From NCBI RefSeq assembly GCF_954871325.1, contig NC_088779.1:3536846-3600845 (forward strand): a stretch of DNA of 64,000 nt. Direction: 5' to 3'. Source of the DNA: Gordionus sp. m RMFG-2023. Lineage: Eukaryota > Nematomorpha > Gordioida > Chordodea > Parachordodidae. Of this stretch, positions 46,180-56,911 are shown in pieces (within the stretch, counting starts at the first letter, position 1; every line of letters begins with the position of its first letter). The notes below the pieces were generated by a model that worked only from the letters and a program-made list of their open reading frames with translations, was not told the DNA's origin and made no database searches. The position numbers were made by a program, and so were the translations under genes.

Positions 46180-48905
46180 ATAAATATAATATATATATTA
46201 TATTTTAATAATTGAAATATGTTATTAATCATATCTAGAAGTAAATGGCACGCTAATAGTATATATAGGTAATGCTTAGATCAATTAAAAATACAAACAA
46301 TCATATTTATTTACTGTCATATATTTTATACATGATTTTATATGAATAAGATTAAATGTGCCTTAGGTTCCCGCCTCCGTTTCAAAGAATTTACAATATT
46401 AATCATATTTAAAACTACATAATATTTTTTTTCCGCTCTACGTGAATTCAGGCCTATTATTAAAGTGAAATATAAAACTGCAAATAAAATTCTTAATAAT
46501 TCGGATATTATGCTCGTGAAAGAATATACTAAAACTTTGCCCATATATTTTGCTTTACAGATCTTTATGTATAGCTATTCGTAAACTATTAATCACTATT
46601 TTACTAAAAAAATTAAAATAGGAAGAACAGAAATATATCGTGGTATAGGTATATATTTATATTATTTATTTAATATTTAATCTCAACAATATTATTTTGT
46701 TAAGTCTCCTCGTATTTAGAAATTATATCTGCAGGAAGTAAAATAAATAAAACTTTTATAGATAAAATTGATCTATTCGTATTAATGAAATACAATACTT
46801 TAACAGTTAAAGAATACCTTCTACAATATATGGTATCCAATTAATAATTTTTTAATATAAAAAAATGTATACAATGATATATAAAATTAATATCCATTTT
46901 TATTTTTAAAACAAATGAGGAATCCTTTGACTTTTTGAATTGTATAAAATATAAAGAATAAGAATCAATCCTTAAAAAAAATTAAATATATTATATGAAT
47001 TTTCTAGGTAATGTTTTTTTTATTAAATTTTAACTTAATCAATTAGAGGAATATTTTTTCTATGAACGTTTTTAGAACTTTTATAGCACATTTAAAATAT
47101 GAGGAAAAATAGTGCCAATAAATACTATATTATTATACTCATATCGTGCAGGTTATTTAAGTGAAACTAATGTAATTGTTTGATCTAACAACTGTTTTTA
47201 CTATTACTAAGGAATGGATTTATAAATGAAAGGAAATACATTATTTTAAACTTGAACATATAATATTATTATTGAAATTAATTGTATTTAATGAAGGCAC
47301 AACAATAAATAACCAATAAATATAGTTGAATATTCATTTATAAATCTTCGATATTTATATTCATTAATTTTGGGGTTTGCATTTATAATTCATATATGAT
47401 AAAAATGGGATTAAAATTTTACTTTTTATTGCTTGGTCTTAGGGTTTACATTTATTAATCATAAACCCAATAATTATAAATCTTATTTTTATATTGATAA
47501 TTCTTTTGTTTAGCATTTATTATTTATCATATATACAATATAAATTATATTGGAAATGATTATTTTTATCAATAAAAATTTGATTGTATTTTAAAAAAAA
47601 ATTATTTACCAATAATTTTCTAAATTTATTAATTTTTTGTAATTCTAAGGTAAAGTAAAACAGTTTTCTAAATTATAGTATAATATAGTATATACCTTAA
47701 TTTTTAAGAAATATGTTGTTATTGCAGTTGCTCTTATTAGAATAATTAAAACAATTTTAACCTTAATCGCTCAAAATCTCTATATAGAATGCCAACCTTT
47801 AATTGCATGCGATTAGTTTGCCTTACCATGGTAAGGTAATTGTTTCTTTTCCCTTTATCAAACTTGTAAATGCAGACCTTACATACAAATTAGTTATGGA
47901 AATTATTAAATAAAATAAGTGTCAAAATAGATATATAGATTAATTGTAATTATAGGGTAAAGAGTCTATGCGCTAAATGTTAGGTCTAATAAACTTTGCA
48001 AAAAAAAGAAATTTTAATTGCTAACGTTATTCTATATAAAAAAATATTTTCGAGAAAAGTGGAACACTGTAGACATGCTATAAATTATTTTTAAAAAAGT
48101 CGGAAGGACATAAATTATGATCACAAATATGCCTAAAATAATTAAATAAGATAGAAAATAGTTTTATTACATTAAAATATTTCTTGATAGGTTTTTATTC
48201 ATGCAGATTAGAATTAATAGATCCATTAATGTTAACAATTATTATACTGGAAAAATTTTAAAATGAGATTTGCTCTTAAGCTAACCATAATCAATAATAT
48301 CTTGTTTTAACCTAATTCAAAGTCGTTTAATAGACTAATATACATTTGAAATGCTAAATGATGGAGCTAAACATTAATTCCAATTTGTTTCCATCTGGAA
48401 TTCAATAATTTAGCAATCTATTCTAAGAATTTCTGTTAACAATATATCCCATATAAATTATCATGATTAAAATATAAATCTTTTCTTTCTTTATTTCTTT
48501 CTTTACACAAATATATAAATATTTAACTCTATCTAATACTCGCACAACAAGCTTGAATAATGTTAAATCAATTTCCTAATTGTAAAATATTTTTAAGATC
48601 TCAATTCTCACTCGCTATTACATCTCATTCTATATTTTAATTTTATCTTTTATAGTTATTCAAGCGTTTAATAAATTATTTAAATTAAAATTTTTTTTAC
48701 AAGAATAAACAGAAATTATATTTAAAATAAATAACTATTTAAAAATAAGTTGGGTCATCCAAGAGAGAAATAAATGATCCTGAATTTAGATCTCTTGTCC
48801 TCTGTCATAGATAAAATTGCTCGTTTAGATCTTGGATATTTACAATTATTGTTTTCCTAAATTTTAATTATTTAAAAAACCTCATTCTCAAAGATCCAAT
48901 CTATT
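46180..48905. other. Unit D 5' part, non-coding
   Basis: Aligned with unit C 28080-32660, but the portion matching C 28400-29250 is missing. No gene is supported. The minus-strand ORF at 46338-46544 falls in shared unit sequence that is not open in unit C. Confidence 0.5.
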
Positions 48906-49644
48906 TAGTGTTGTAAACGAACGCGTTCCGAAGTTCGTTTTTTTGAAAAAAATGATGAACGGCGTTCCTTTTATTTTTTACGAACTTTGAAGGTGAACTT
49001 GCTTTTTTATGATGAACGCGTTCGAATTTAACGTTCGTTCAATTTTAAAAATATTTAATTTTATTTATTTGAAAAATTTAATATTTCCGATTTTTAAAAA
49101 AAAATGTATTATTTATATTTTTTAATCGGCTGTGTATTTCCTTTTCACATTTCATTTTAACACATAGTTTATTAATTTGAATTATATTGTTTATATTTAA
49201 ATTTAATAGATTAGCATAACATGAATATTATTATTTAATCCTTATCATCTGATTCTGAAAATCCAAAATCAGATGAATTATCATTACTATGGCCAAATAA
49301 GATAAATGTTTTACATTAATATCCTATATTGAAGGAACTAATCCATAGCTTAGCAAGTGTAAAATGTGACCAAAAAGTATTATATTGTCAAAATCTTCAG
49401 GTTCCAATTTAAAACGACATTTGATTTTAATATTATTTGATTTTATATAATATAACTAAGTTAAATCATTAAATTTGAAGAAATAATACATTTGGGATAT
49501 TTGACCCCAACAATAACGATAGTTATTTTAAAATTAAAAATATTAGTTGCCTCAAATATGGTCAACCATTGATAGACGCCGTATTAAATGGGATTAATAA
49601 AAGGTATTAAACCTATCACTCTCAATTAATTACATATATTTTAT

Positions 49645-50075
49645 TTTTTTAAAGATTTGAACATATATATAAGGATCAATATGTTCTTTCTGCAATTATA
49701 CACCCAGCATTCAAACTTCAATGGCCATGGATAAAACTTCCACAGAACGAACCTACTAAAATAAACTTATAGCATTGAAAAAAATTTTGAAAACCCTAGA
49801 GAACCGTTAATTTCGAGATATCCTTTTTTTTTATCAAAAGTAGAGAATGGATTGGAGGAGGATAACTTATCCCAATTTTTTGTAAATAACAAAACAATAT
49901 GTTTTTAATTAATTCTCCACGTTAAAAGAGCTGTTTATTAAGTATAATACCGCAATCCCCTCCTCTTCCTCTGTAGAGTGCGTTTTTAATTTAGCTAATG
50001 CCGTATTAACTGCCAAGTGTTCCTGTCTATCAGATAAATATTTGAAAACAATTGTTATTAAAATTTTATAAGAAA
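49645..50075 (+). pseudogene. hAT transposase C-terminal relic
   Basis: The plus strand reads DQYVLSAIIHPAFKLQWPWI at about 49675-49735, the HPxFKLxW core segment. After stops comes LFIKYNTAIPSSSSVECVF (about 49930-49988) and NLANAVLTAKCSCLSDKYLK. The second stretch is the dimerisation domain, related to the one at 58200-58330. No N-terminal domains or catalytic residues are recognisable. Truncated and inactive. Confidence 0.8.
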
Positions 50076-50108
50076 AATTTTTTATAAATAAAAATATCTT
50101 TTTATTCG

Positions 50109-50367
50109 TTATATTATATTATATTATATTATATTATATTATATTATATTATATTATATTATATTATATTATATTATATTATATTATATTATATTATATT
50201 ATATTATATTATATTATATTATATTATATTATATTATATTATATTATATTATATTATATTATATTATATTATATTATATTATATTATATTATATTATATT
50301 ATATTATATTATATTATATTAATATAATATTATATTATATTATATTATATTATATTATATTATATTT
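50109..50367. repeat. Pentanucleotide array (TTATA)n, about 50 copies
   Basis: An almost perfect run of period 5 over about 259 bp, interrupted once near 50321-50330 where the phase slips. It lies inside the hAT, between the transposase relic and the 3' terminal motifs, so it expanded after the hAT inserted or was carried by it. Confidence 0.97.
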
Positions 50368-50599
50368 ATTTATCAAAATAAAATTATATTATTTTTTAAC
50401 ATGGCTAAAATATATTATATTAAAAAATATAAGTTTATTTATATTAAATTAATTTTAAAAAAAATTTATCATAAAATTTTGAACGGTTTTATGAACGTGA
50501 ACGCTTTCGTGAACGTGAACACTTTCCTTTTTTTTGAACATGAACTTCTACGCGAAAGCGTTCAATTTTTCTAGAAATGTTTACAGCACTAAAACTATT

Positions 50600-52032
50600 A
50601 GTAACTTTGAGAATCAAAATTATCATCTTGAAAGTCGGTGTATTTTATTTTTTATAGCTTAAGCGTGGGGGAAAAGTGTTAATTCTTTTTAGCTGATTAG
50701 TAATCGAAGTAATCAAAAGTGAGAAGTTTATAACAAGAATTGAAAATATACGATCAAAATCAAAATATAGATTCCACATGTCTAATATCAATTTTTGCAA
50801 AATTTCAAAAGCATTTATGTACAAATTATCGTTGTTATTACAATGATAACTCGAATATTGATTGTTAGGTTTATTTGCGATATTAAATTTAAAAAACCAT
50901 ATCTGGGCATCTGAGCAGACAATGAGCTTTTCTCTAAAACGGCTTAGTTTTTCCCTATCGCAATTAGATAACATACTAATATACAAAATTTAAATAGATA
51001 TTATAAAAAAAAATTTTTTTAAATTGTTTTTAATTTTTATAGAACAAATCTTATGTAATGGAGCTTAAAGCCCTTCTCTATATTTATTGACAGACAAGTA
51101 AAAGTATTATAACACCCCAACCCCTCCCTCAACAAATGGAAAATCTTGGATACGATTATATATAATTATTCTAAATCAAACAAATTCACCCCTTACTGCA
51201 TTATGAAATCATTGTAATTAATATATATACATTCTAAACGTAGTCAGGTGTTTTCTGAGGGCAGGGAGTACTGAATCTCCTAACATAGATAATGTTTTTT
51301 GGAGGGCTTAATATAAAAAATATTGACAAAAATCTTGACAACAGAAAATATTATTTATAAAATCTATAATATATCTAAATAATAGGTATTCCTTAATGAA
51401 GCATATTTTTTTCAAACAAACAAAAGGTTCGCCTATTATAATTCAAAAGATAGGTAGGAACACAATTAATAAAATAAAAGTAATTTTAAAAGTATCATCT
51501 CGTTATTTATTAATTAATCAACTTTGAATCACTGTAAAAAAGTGGTAGAGAAAAAGGTAAGTATGTCGTAATCTATCTTATAAAATTGAAATATACATAA
51601 TATAATCTAAATTAAATATACATAATATAATCTAAATTAAATATACATAATATAATCTAAATATATATACATTACATACACCATCATACATTATAAAATT
51701 AATTTTACTTGCGTCTCAGAATTTATAAATCATATCTTTAAATTATTATTTGTTAGAAAAATATAGTATTTAAAATTCATTGCGCTTTTTACATCATTGT
51801 TGACGATTCAGTTGAAAGTAATCTAAATATTATAATCAAATTGAATCATAGGCTTGTTAGATAATATTCGTAATTCAAAAATATTTCGATAAATAACAAG
51901 TTAAACGCTCTAAAATATTATGCTAAATCATGAAAATATAAACGATGAGCTAAATAAATATTTTCAAAAAAATGATCTTAAACATGAAAAATAGATAAAT
52001 AAAATTCTTAATAAAGTGAAAAGTGACAGGAG
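50600..52032. other. Unit D segment, non-coding
   Basis: Matches unit C 32660-34140, for example AAGCGTGGGGGAAAAGTG near 50661 and CGTAGTCAGGTGTTTTCTG near 51239. The minus-strand ORF at 50645-50986 has no recognised domain. No gene is supported. Confidence 0.5.
51589..51665. repeat. Short tandem repeat, period about 25 bp, three copies
   Basis: AAATATACATAATATAATCT occurs three times at 51589-51660 and breaks into a (TA)-rich end. It is private to unit D. Confidence 0.8.
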
Positions 52033-52293
52033 CAGGCGCGTACGCAGGAATTTGGTCTGGGGGGGGGGGGGGGGGTAATAAAATTTTTTAAGAAATATTA
52101 TTGTTTTTTAAAAATATCAAGCATAAATTTATTAGTACTAATAACTATTTCTAATACACAATTTTAAATTAATGTGAATTATAAAAAAATTATATGTAAA
52201 GAATCACTTAAATGACCCAAAATAAAAATTTGAATTTTTGAGCCTTTATACAAAATGTTTCTTAGAAATAATTGCATTTTGTATGTTATATAA

Positions 52294-53480
52294 TTACAAT
52301 GTAAAATTCAATCTTCGTTGTGATTGAGCTAATTTTTCATTTATCTCATCCTTGCCTGTCGTCAAATGCCTATGAATATTCAAAAGATCCAAATCATTCA
52401 ATCTACTTTCAGATGTTGTACTTCTTGGTATGTTTTTCAGAGACCTGCAGGCCCGGTACCCGGGCCGGACAGTATTTAAATTTTTTTTAAATTTTTTTAA
52501 AAAACATTCAAGCCGGGCCTGAATTATTTTTAAAAAAACACCCAATCCGGGCTGTATTTTTTAAAACAGCTTATATTTGAAATCGTTATTATTAGCTATA
52601 AAAATCAAAAATAAATATAATTTATTTTTAAAAAATTCGGGCCGGGCCTGAAAATTTTATTTTAAAAAAAGCCGAGTCGGGCCTAAAATTTTTTTAAAAA
52701 AAGCCGGGCTGGGCCTAAAAATTTTTTTAAAAAACCTAGGCCAGGCCGTAAAAAATCTCTAAAAAAAATCCGGGCCGTGCCCTGCAAATGGTACTTCTGC
52801 AGGCCTCTGTTATTCTTCTTAAAAAAGAGAATGTTTTATCCTTAGTTTACTAATGGGAAGAGTTTATAAACTTTTTTAATACATTATGAATTTAATCTAA
52901 AATGTGTTTGAAATAATGCAGAGCATCCATAGCATTTTTTGGGACTATATCAACCATAGTTAATCTTATAAACATAGTTATTCAGCTAGTATGGCATCAT
53001 AAGATAATTTAACATCTTCATAATAAAAATCTAACAAGTATATACTCTTCTACTGATCCTATATTAATGTTTTAACGATGAGTTTGCCTTGCTACAAGTC
53101 AAGGGAGACAAATATTAAACACGTATAGCTCTGCTTTTGACTCAACAATAAAATATAATGAAATTCTTCATCAACATTAACCCTAATTACCTTGAGTTCT
53201 GATAAAATGCTCTCCGCTATTCTCATCTTCTTAATCTAATCTGTCATGTTTTTGAAAAGTATTACTTAAAATAGTTGTATAATTAAATTATACATTCTAA
53301 TGAGAAATAAAATTTGGAATAAGCATTGAATCCAATAATTTTCTTCCTTCTGAGGAAATATTTCTTTCAGGCCATTGTGATATTTCAGTAATAGCAAATA
53401 ATTGGCTCTTCTAACTCCTTAAAAGCTGTTACTGCTATGGCCGAGACTCTATCTCGTTGGACAAGGTTGCAATTTCTTTT
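52294..53480 (-). pseudogene. hAT transposase relic (ZMYM1-like), minus strand
   Basis: Reading leftwards, near 53470-53410 the strand gives NLVQRDRVSAIAVTAFKELE, resembling the CPTRWxxRxxAV segment. After many stops, RIAESILSELKVIRVNVDEE appears near 53220. The C-terminus (52294-52437) reads LKNIPRSTTSESRLNDLDLL, then NIHRHLTTGKDEINEKLAQS and QRRLNF. LKxxLRSTMxxERLxxLALLxIH is the hallmark C-terminus of ZMYM1-type hAT transposases. The insert at 52438-52809 interrupts it immediately before LKN. Inactive. Confidence 0.8.
52438..52809. mobile_element. GC-rich palindromic insert nested in the hAT
   Basis: Inverted ends CAGAGACCTGCAG (52438) and CTGCAGGCCTCTG (ending 52809). Inside are repeated GGGCCGGGCCTGAAAA-like motifs alternating with A/T runs, at about 52460, 52505, 52540, 52635, 52672, 52704 and 52738. 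The composition contrasts sharply with everything around it. It splits the transposase C-terminus, so it is younger than the hAT. It is probably a non-autonomous element, but the 8-bp flanks (ATGTTTTT and TTATTCTT) do not form a convincing TSD. Confidence 0.7.
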
Positions 53481-53823
53481 TCCCTGATGGACAAGAAGTT
53501 TCAGAAATAATTATTATTTGACTAGAAATTTGAAAATGGTAGATAAATATTACGCCACTAAAAATTTGAAAATAATAAGTAAATATTAAGCCGGAAAACT
53601 TGAAATCGAAATTAATTGATAAAATAACTTAGTAGATAAATGTGATAATAAATGCAATTAAATATTTAATATGAGATAGGAATAAATATTAACAAATATA
53701 ATTAATATAAACAATAATATTTTTGAAAAATATATCCAGCATCTGCATTTTTTAGCTTTGGGGGGGGGGGAGGGATTTATCCCCCTGTCCCCCCCCTCCG
53801 CTGCGTACGCCAATAGACAGGAG

Positions 53824-55531
53824 CTATTTAAATACTAGAAAATAAACTCTTTGAAGATGGGAGCAAATATAGTTTTTATCTTCAATATATTTTTTTCACA
53901 TTGACACTGGTACATAATAAATGTCCACACTTTTCTTCCATCTATGATCAAAATCTTTAGACTTGACAAAAAAAGCTAAAATATTAGGTTAGCCCTTTTT
54001 TAAAATTGAGCCGTTTAACAACACTACCATATACCATTACTTGACGTTTTAAACACATAAAATTATTGTGATATAATTATTAGTTTAAGAATAAAAAAGG
54101 GGACTCATCATAATTATAAACATTATTTTCTTATCTAAATCCTAGCATGCTATGTGTTGATTTATAATGCTTATCCACCCACGATATAGCCCCGATACTG
54201 ATTTACAACTATACATTATCAAAATATTTTATTAGGAACACTTTGAGCCTTTATCATCGTGCTTTTTTTTCTGACCTACAATCTTTCCACATGTTTTTAA
54301 AGACTGTAGTCCGATTAATGTTTTAGCCAAAATAATATTATGAAAGCCTGGAGACTTTGCACGTAGATGTGAGAAAGGATTGGACCTCTGTTTGCCAGAT
54401 CTCAAGGCTTACATAATCTTATTTTGGCTATAATCTTAATTTGGCCGTTTTAAGAAATGACCCATATCAACACCAAATATTTGGATGCATGTATTTGCTC
54501 TGAATAGTTTGCGGTAACGGTTTTATTTTAAAGAATTCGGGACATGTACTTCGCCAAATAGTATTCATGAATGTAGATTTAGGAAAAAGTTTTCTATAAA
54601 ACTAATTCGTGATGAAAGTTTCGTCAAAATATGTTTTGTGATGAAGGTTTTCGCTATTTAAAATGGTTTGTTAAATTTAAAATTAATTTTTCAAAAAAAA
54701 ATTGTCATTTATCTTGGAAGATATTTTATACATAAGAATATCGAAAAATTTACTTTACATAAAATAATCTTTTACACAAAATATTTTGAATTTTTAAGTA
54801 AAATTAGATTCCTCCTTGCTCAATTAATTTTAAAAAAATATGGAAAATTTTTTAAAAATAATTTTATTTTAAAAATCGACTCTCCCTTGTCAAAAATTTA
54901 CTTTTTTTAACTCATTTTCTTCAAAATGAATTATTTTAAGAATAAAAACAATTGCCAAATGTTTTTTATATTTTACAATTGAAATCATAACATAATACAT
55001 TTTTTAATATATAGTTTACCAATTTCCTTCGAAAAATTCAAAAAAATTGAAATTTCAAGACATATCTTTATCGAAATAGTTTTAAAAAATGGCGGAGAAG
55101 TTAAATTTAATAATTTTAGAGAAAAAAAATTATTAGCTGGTATTTTTTTTTTGGCGAGAAAATTTTTTCAGAGAGATTATTTTTCGCTTGCTTACCATAA
55201 CCAATAAATATGTAATTAAATTTGGAAGAAAATCGCCAGGTATAGATTATCATTAACAAAATTTTTCCGTTTTAATTACAATTTCTATAATGTCAACTAT
55301 AAATATTTTTCTTACAAATTTTATATATATATGTATTTTGTTTTATAAAAATATTATATTTTGAATGATTTATATTGGGAAATATTTTAAATCATATTTC
55401 AAAAATTTAGTCCAAATATCTTTTTAAAAAAATATTTTAAAAATCATAATGGTACATATTTTTTTTTTGGTCTAGTGCCAATTGTGATTTAAAATTATAA
55501 AAGCAAAAAACAAAAATTAGCTCAATACAAT
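53824..55531. other. Unit D segment, non-coding
   Basis: Matches unit C 34140-34560 and 36330-36790. It includes an old MITE end (CCGTTTAACAACACTA, 54011-54026). Near 54540-54660 there are TTCGC/TTCG motifs like those at 14455-14760. The ORF at 54668-54910 is lysine/phenylalanine-rich, A+T-driven and not convincing. No gene is supported. Confidence 0.45.
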
Positions 55532-55885
55532 TTGGTCTGGGATTACCCGTGTATTGATCCATTGGCTCCTTCCAATCAATCCCTTAACATTCTGGAGAAA
55601 AAGGAGCTTCTAATTTTTGCAAAATATTCAGAGATATCCCAAGATCACTTATTCATTCCCATCATTTCCATTACCTTGACTACCTTTGGGAATCGTGCTC
55701 TTTCTTTCTTCAAAGAACTTGGATCGCTAATCCGCAAACTAACTGATGAACCTCGTGAAGGCTTCTTCTTAAGACAAAGACTCGCAATAGCAATTCACAG
55801 GGCCAATTACATCAGCTTCATTGGCAGCCATGATCAGAATTTATTTTATATAAGTTATATAACAATAATTAAATACATAATGTGA
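55532..55885 (+). pseudogene. Retroelement-type C-terminal fragment inserted in unit D
   Basis: The frame reads WDYPCIDPLAPSNQSLNILE, KKELLIFAKYSEISQDHLF, IPIISITLTTFGNRALSFFK, ELGSLIRKLTDEPREGFFLR and QRLAIAIHRANYISFIGSHD. The pattern KYxxL...FIPxxxxTxGxxGxxALxFxxxLG(R)xIxxxTxExRxxxFLxQRLxxAIxRxN matches the C-terminal tail seen after the reverse transcriptase in many invertebrate retroelement-like predicted proteins. Its biochemical role is not known to me. G+C content is much higher than the neighbours. Unit C passes directly through this site near 36790. There is no ATG: the frame starts at a TTG and is a truncated fragment. Confidence 0.5.
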
Positions 55886-56911
55886 ATGTCGAACTAAATT
55901 CTTTATTTTATTTAACTTAAATTTTTGTACCTTTATTTCTGTTAAAAATTTTTATAGTATATAAAACTATATTATAAAAAGAAATATGAATTTTAATATA
56001 TTTATATTTTTGAATATTTTGCCTAAAATTATCACTAAATGTAAACGCATGGTGAAATGGTTGAAGTTCAAATTTCGAGTCGCGGCTTGAATTTAAGACT
56101 TGAGTAGCAATTCGAGACAAAAATTTAGGAGATATTGCAACACTTGGAATCAAAGTCTCAATAGATAGACTTTATAAGAACATTGTAAATTATAGTTGAG
56201 GTTGGAGACAGGGGAATATCCAAGCCCTAAAAGTCAAACGTCTCAACAAAATTAAAAACTAATTGATAATATTGAATAAATAATATCTCATTTTATTCCA
56301 TTACATTTATGCATAAATACATTTTTTGAACAATTATAAACAATATTAATCTCTCCGAAAAAATAATTTGGGAAAAGGATAAACTTCACCCGGAGAAGGA
56401 TGAGTTTTATCATGTAGCTTTTACATGGTACAAGGATACATAAAAATTTTAGTGCATTTATTTCTCTTTCTGGAATATTTATCGATTTAAAACTGTTGCA
56501 AATGGGGGGAAACTTACACTAACGTTGAGGTTTGAGTCGATAATAATATGAGACATGAATTGATGTTGGCACAAATGAAGTATTTATTTAAAAAATTTCC
56601 TTCACTATTTTGGTACAAAAATGTATAAACCGATTTACCTTTTTAAATCAAGATAAATATCTTATAATATCTAATATCAAGTCACGATTGAACAAAATAC
56701 AATAGGAAAATAACGTCTTAAACTATAATAAAGAAAAATTAAAATATATCAATCGAAAATAAAATATTATTGAAACATTCAAATATCAATCGGAATAAAA
56801 TCTTATTTTACTCTTTGTTGTTTCATTAATCTTTTATATCATTTGCTGTTGTATAACACTAAGTTTGTTTTCTCCATAACAGCTACAAGGACTGAATTTT
56901 AATAAATATAT
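55886..56911. other. Unit D segment, non-coding
   Basis: Related to unit C 36800-37240. The minus-strand ORF at 55917-56153 overlaps the region of the C ORF at 36781-37002, but frames and lengths disagree, so I do not call a gene. A segment near 56470-56880 has no counterpart in unit C. Confidence 0.4.

Larger units (their letters stand above)
28080..46180 (+). repeat. Tandem macro-repeat unit C (about 18.1 kb)
   Basis: Anchors: AAATGGCACCCTAATAGTG near 28147, GCGCCATAGC near 28249, GGAGCTACTTTGGG near 28576, TTTAGATGGTAGATAT near 29776, ATACCTTCTACAATATAT near 30315, CTATATAGAATGCAACC near 31199, GTTGACGATTAAGTTG near 33920, GCCAAGTGTTGTT near 34362, GAAGCCAATTCAAGT near 39791, the doublet near 41304 and 41385, AGTGGTATATATA near 41482, and ATTGCTCAACTGATAA near 46095. 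Private insertions are a palindromic MITE, two hATs and small duplications. Confidence 0.82.
48906..50591. mobile_element. hAT transposon relic (1686 bp) carrying a pentanucleotide array
   Basis: The left end is TAGTGTTGTAAACGAACGCG and the right end is GTTTACAGCACTA. Flanks are AATCTATT (48898-48905) and AAACTATT (50592-50599), a TSD with one mismatch. Unit C has the empty site near 32650. Subterminal DNA repeats GAACGCGTTC-like palindromic motifs at both ends. The interior carries a plus-strand transposase relic and a (TTATA)n array. The terminal repeats resemble those of the element at 56912-58700. Confidence 0.9.
52033..53815. mobile_element. hAT (Tip100/ZMYM1-like) transposon relic, 1783 bp, perfect TSD
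   Basis: The left end contains GCGTACGCAGGAATTTGG and the right end the inverse CTGCGTACGC. The TSD GACAGGAG is perfect at 52025-52032 and 53816-53823. Long G-runs lie just inside the left end (52058-52075) and near the right end (53761-53770), followed by C-runs, as is common in this hAT branch. The transposase relic is on the minus strand, and a GC-rich palindromic insert splits its end. Unit B keeps the empty site near 23269. Confidence 0.92.

Noticed and set aside
50109-50367. (TTATA)n array as a centromeric or telomeric satellite
   Set aside because: It is only about 260 bp, sits wholly inside one hAT copy and occurs once. It is a microsatellite, not a satellite array.
52438-52809. Helitron or CpG-island interpretation of the GGGCCGGGCC ladder
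   Set aside because: There is no CTRR end with a hairpin. The inverted CAGAG(A/G)CCTGCAG ends fit a TIR element better.
54668-54910. 80-codon ORF rich in Lys, Ile and Phe
   Set aside because: Composition is what random A+T-rich sequence gives. There is no domain and no support from unit C.
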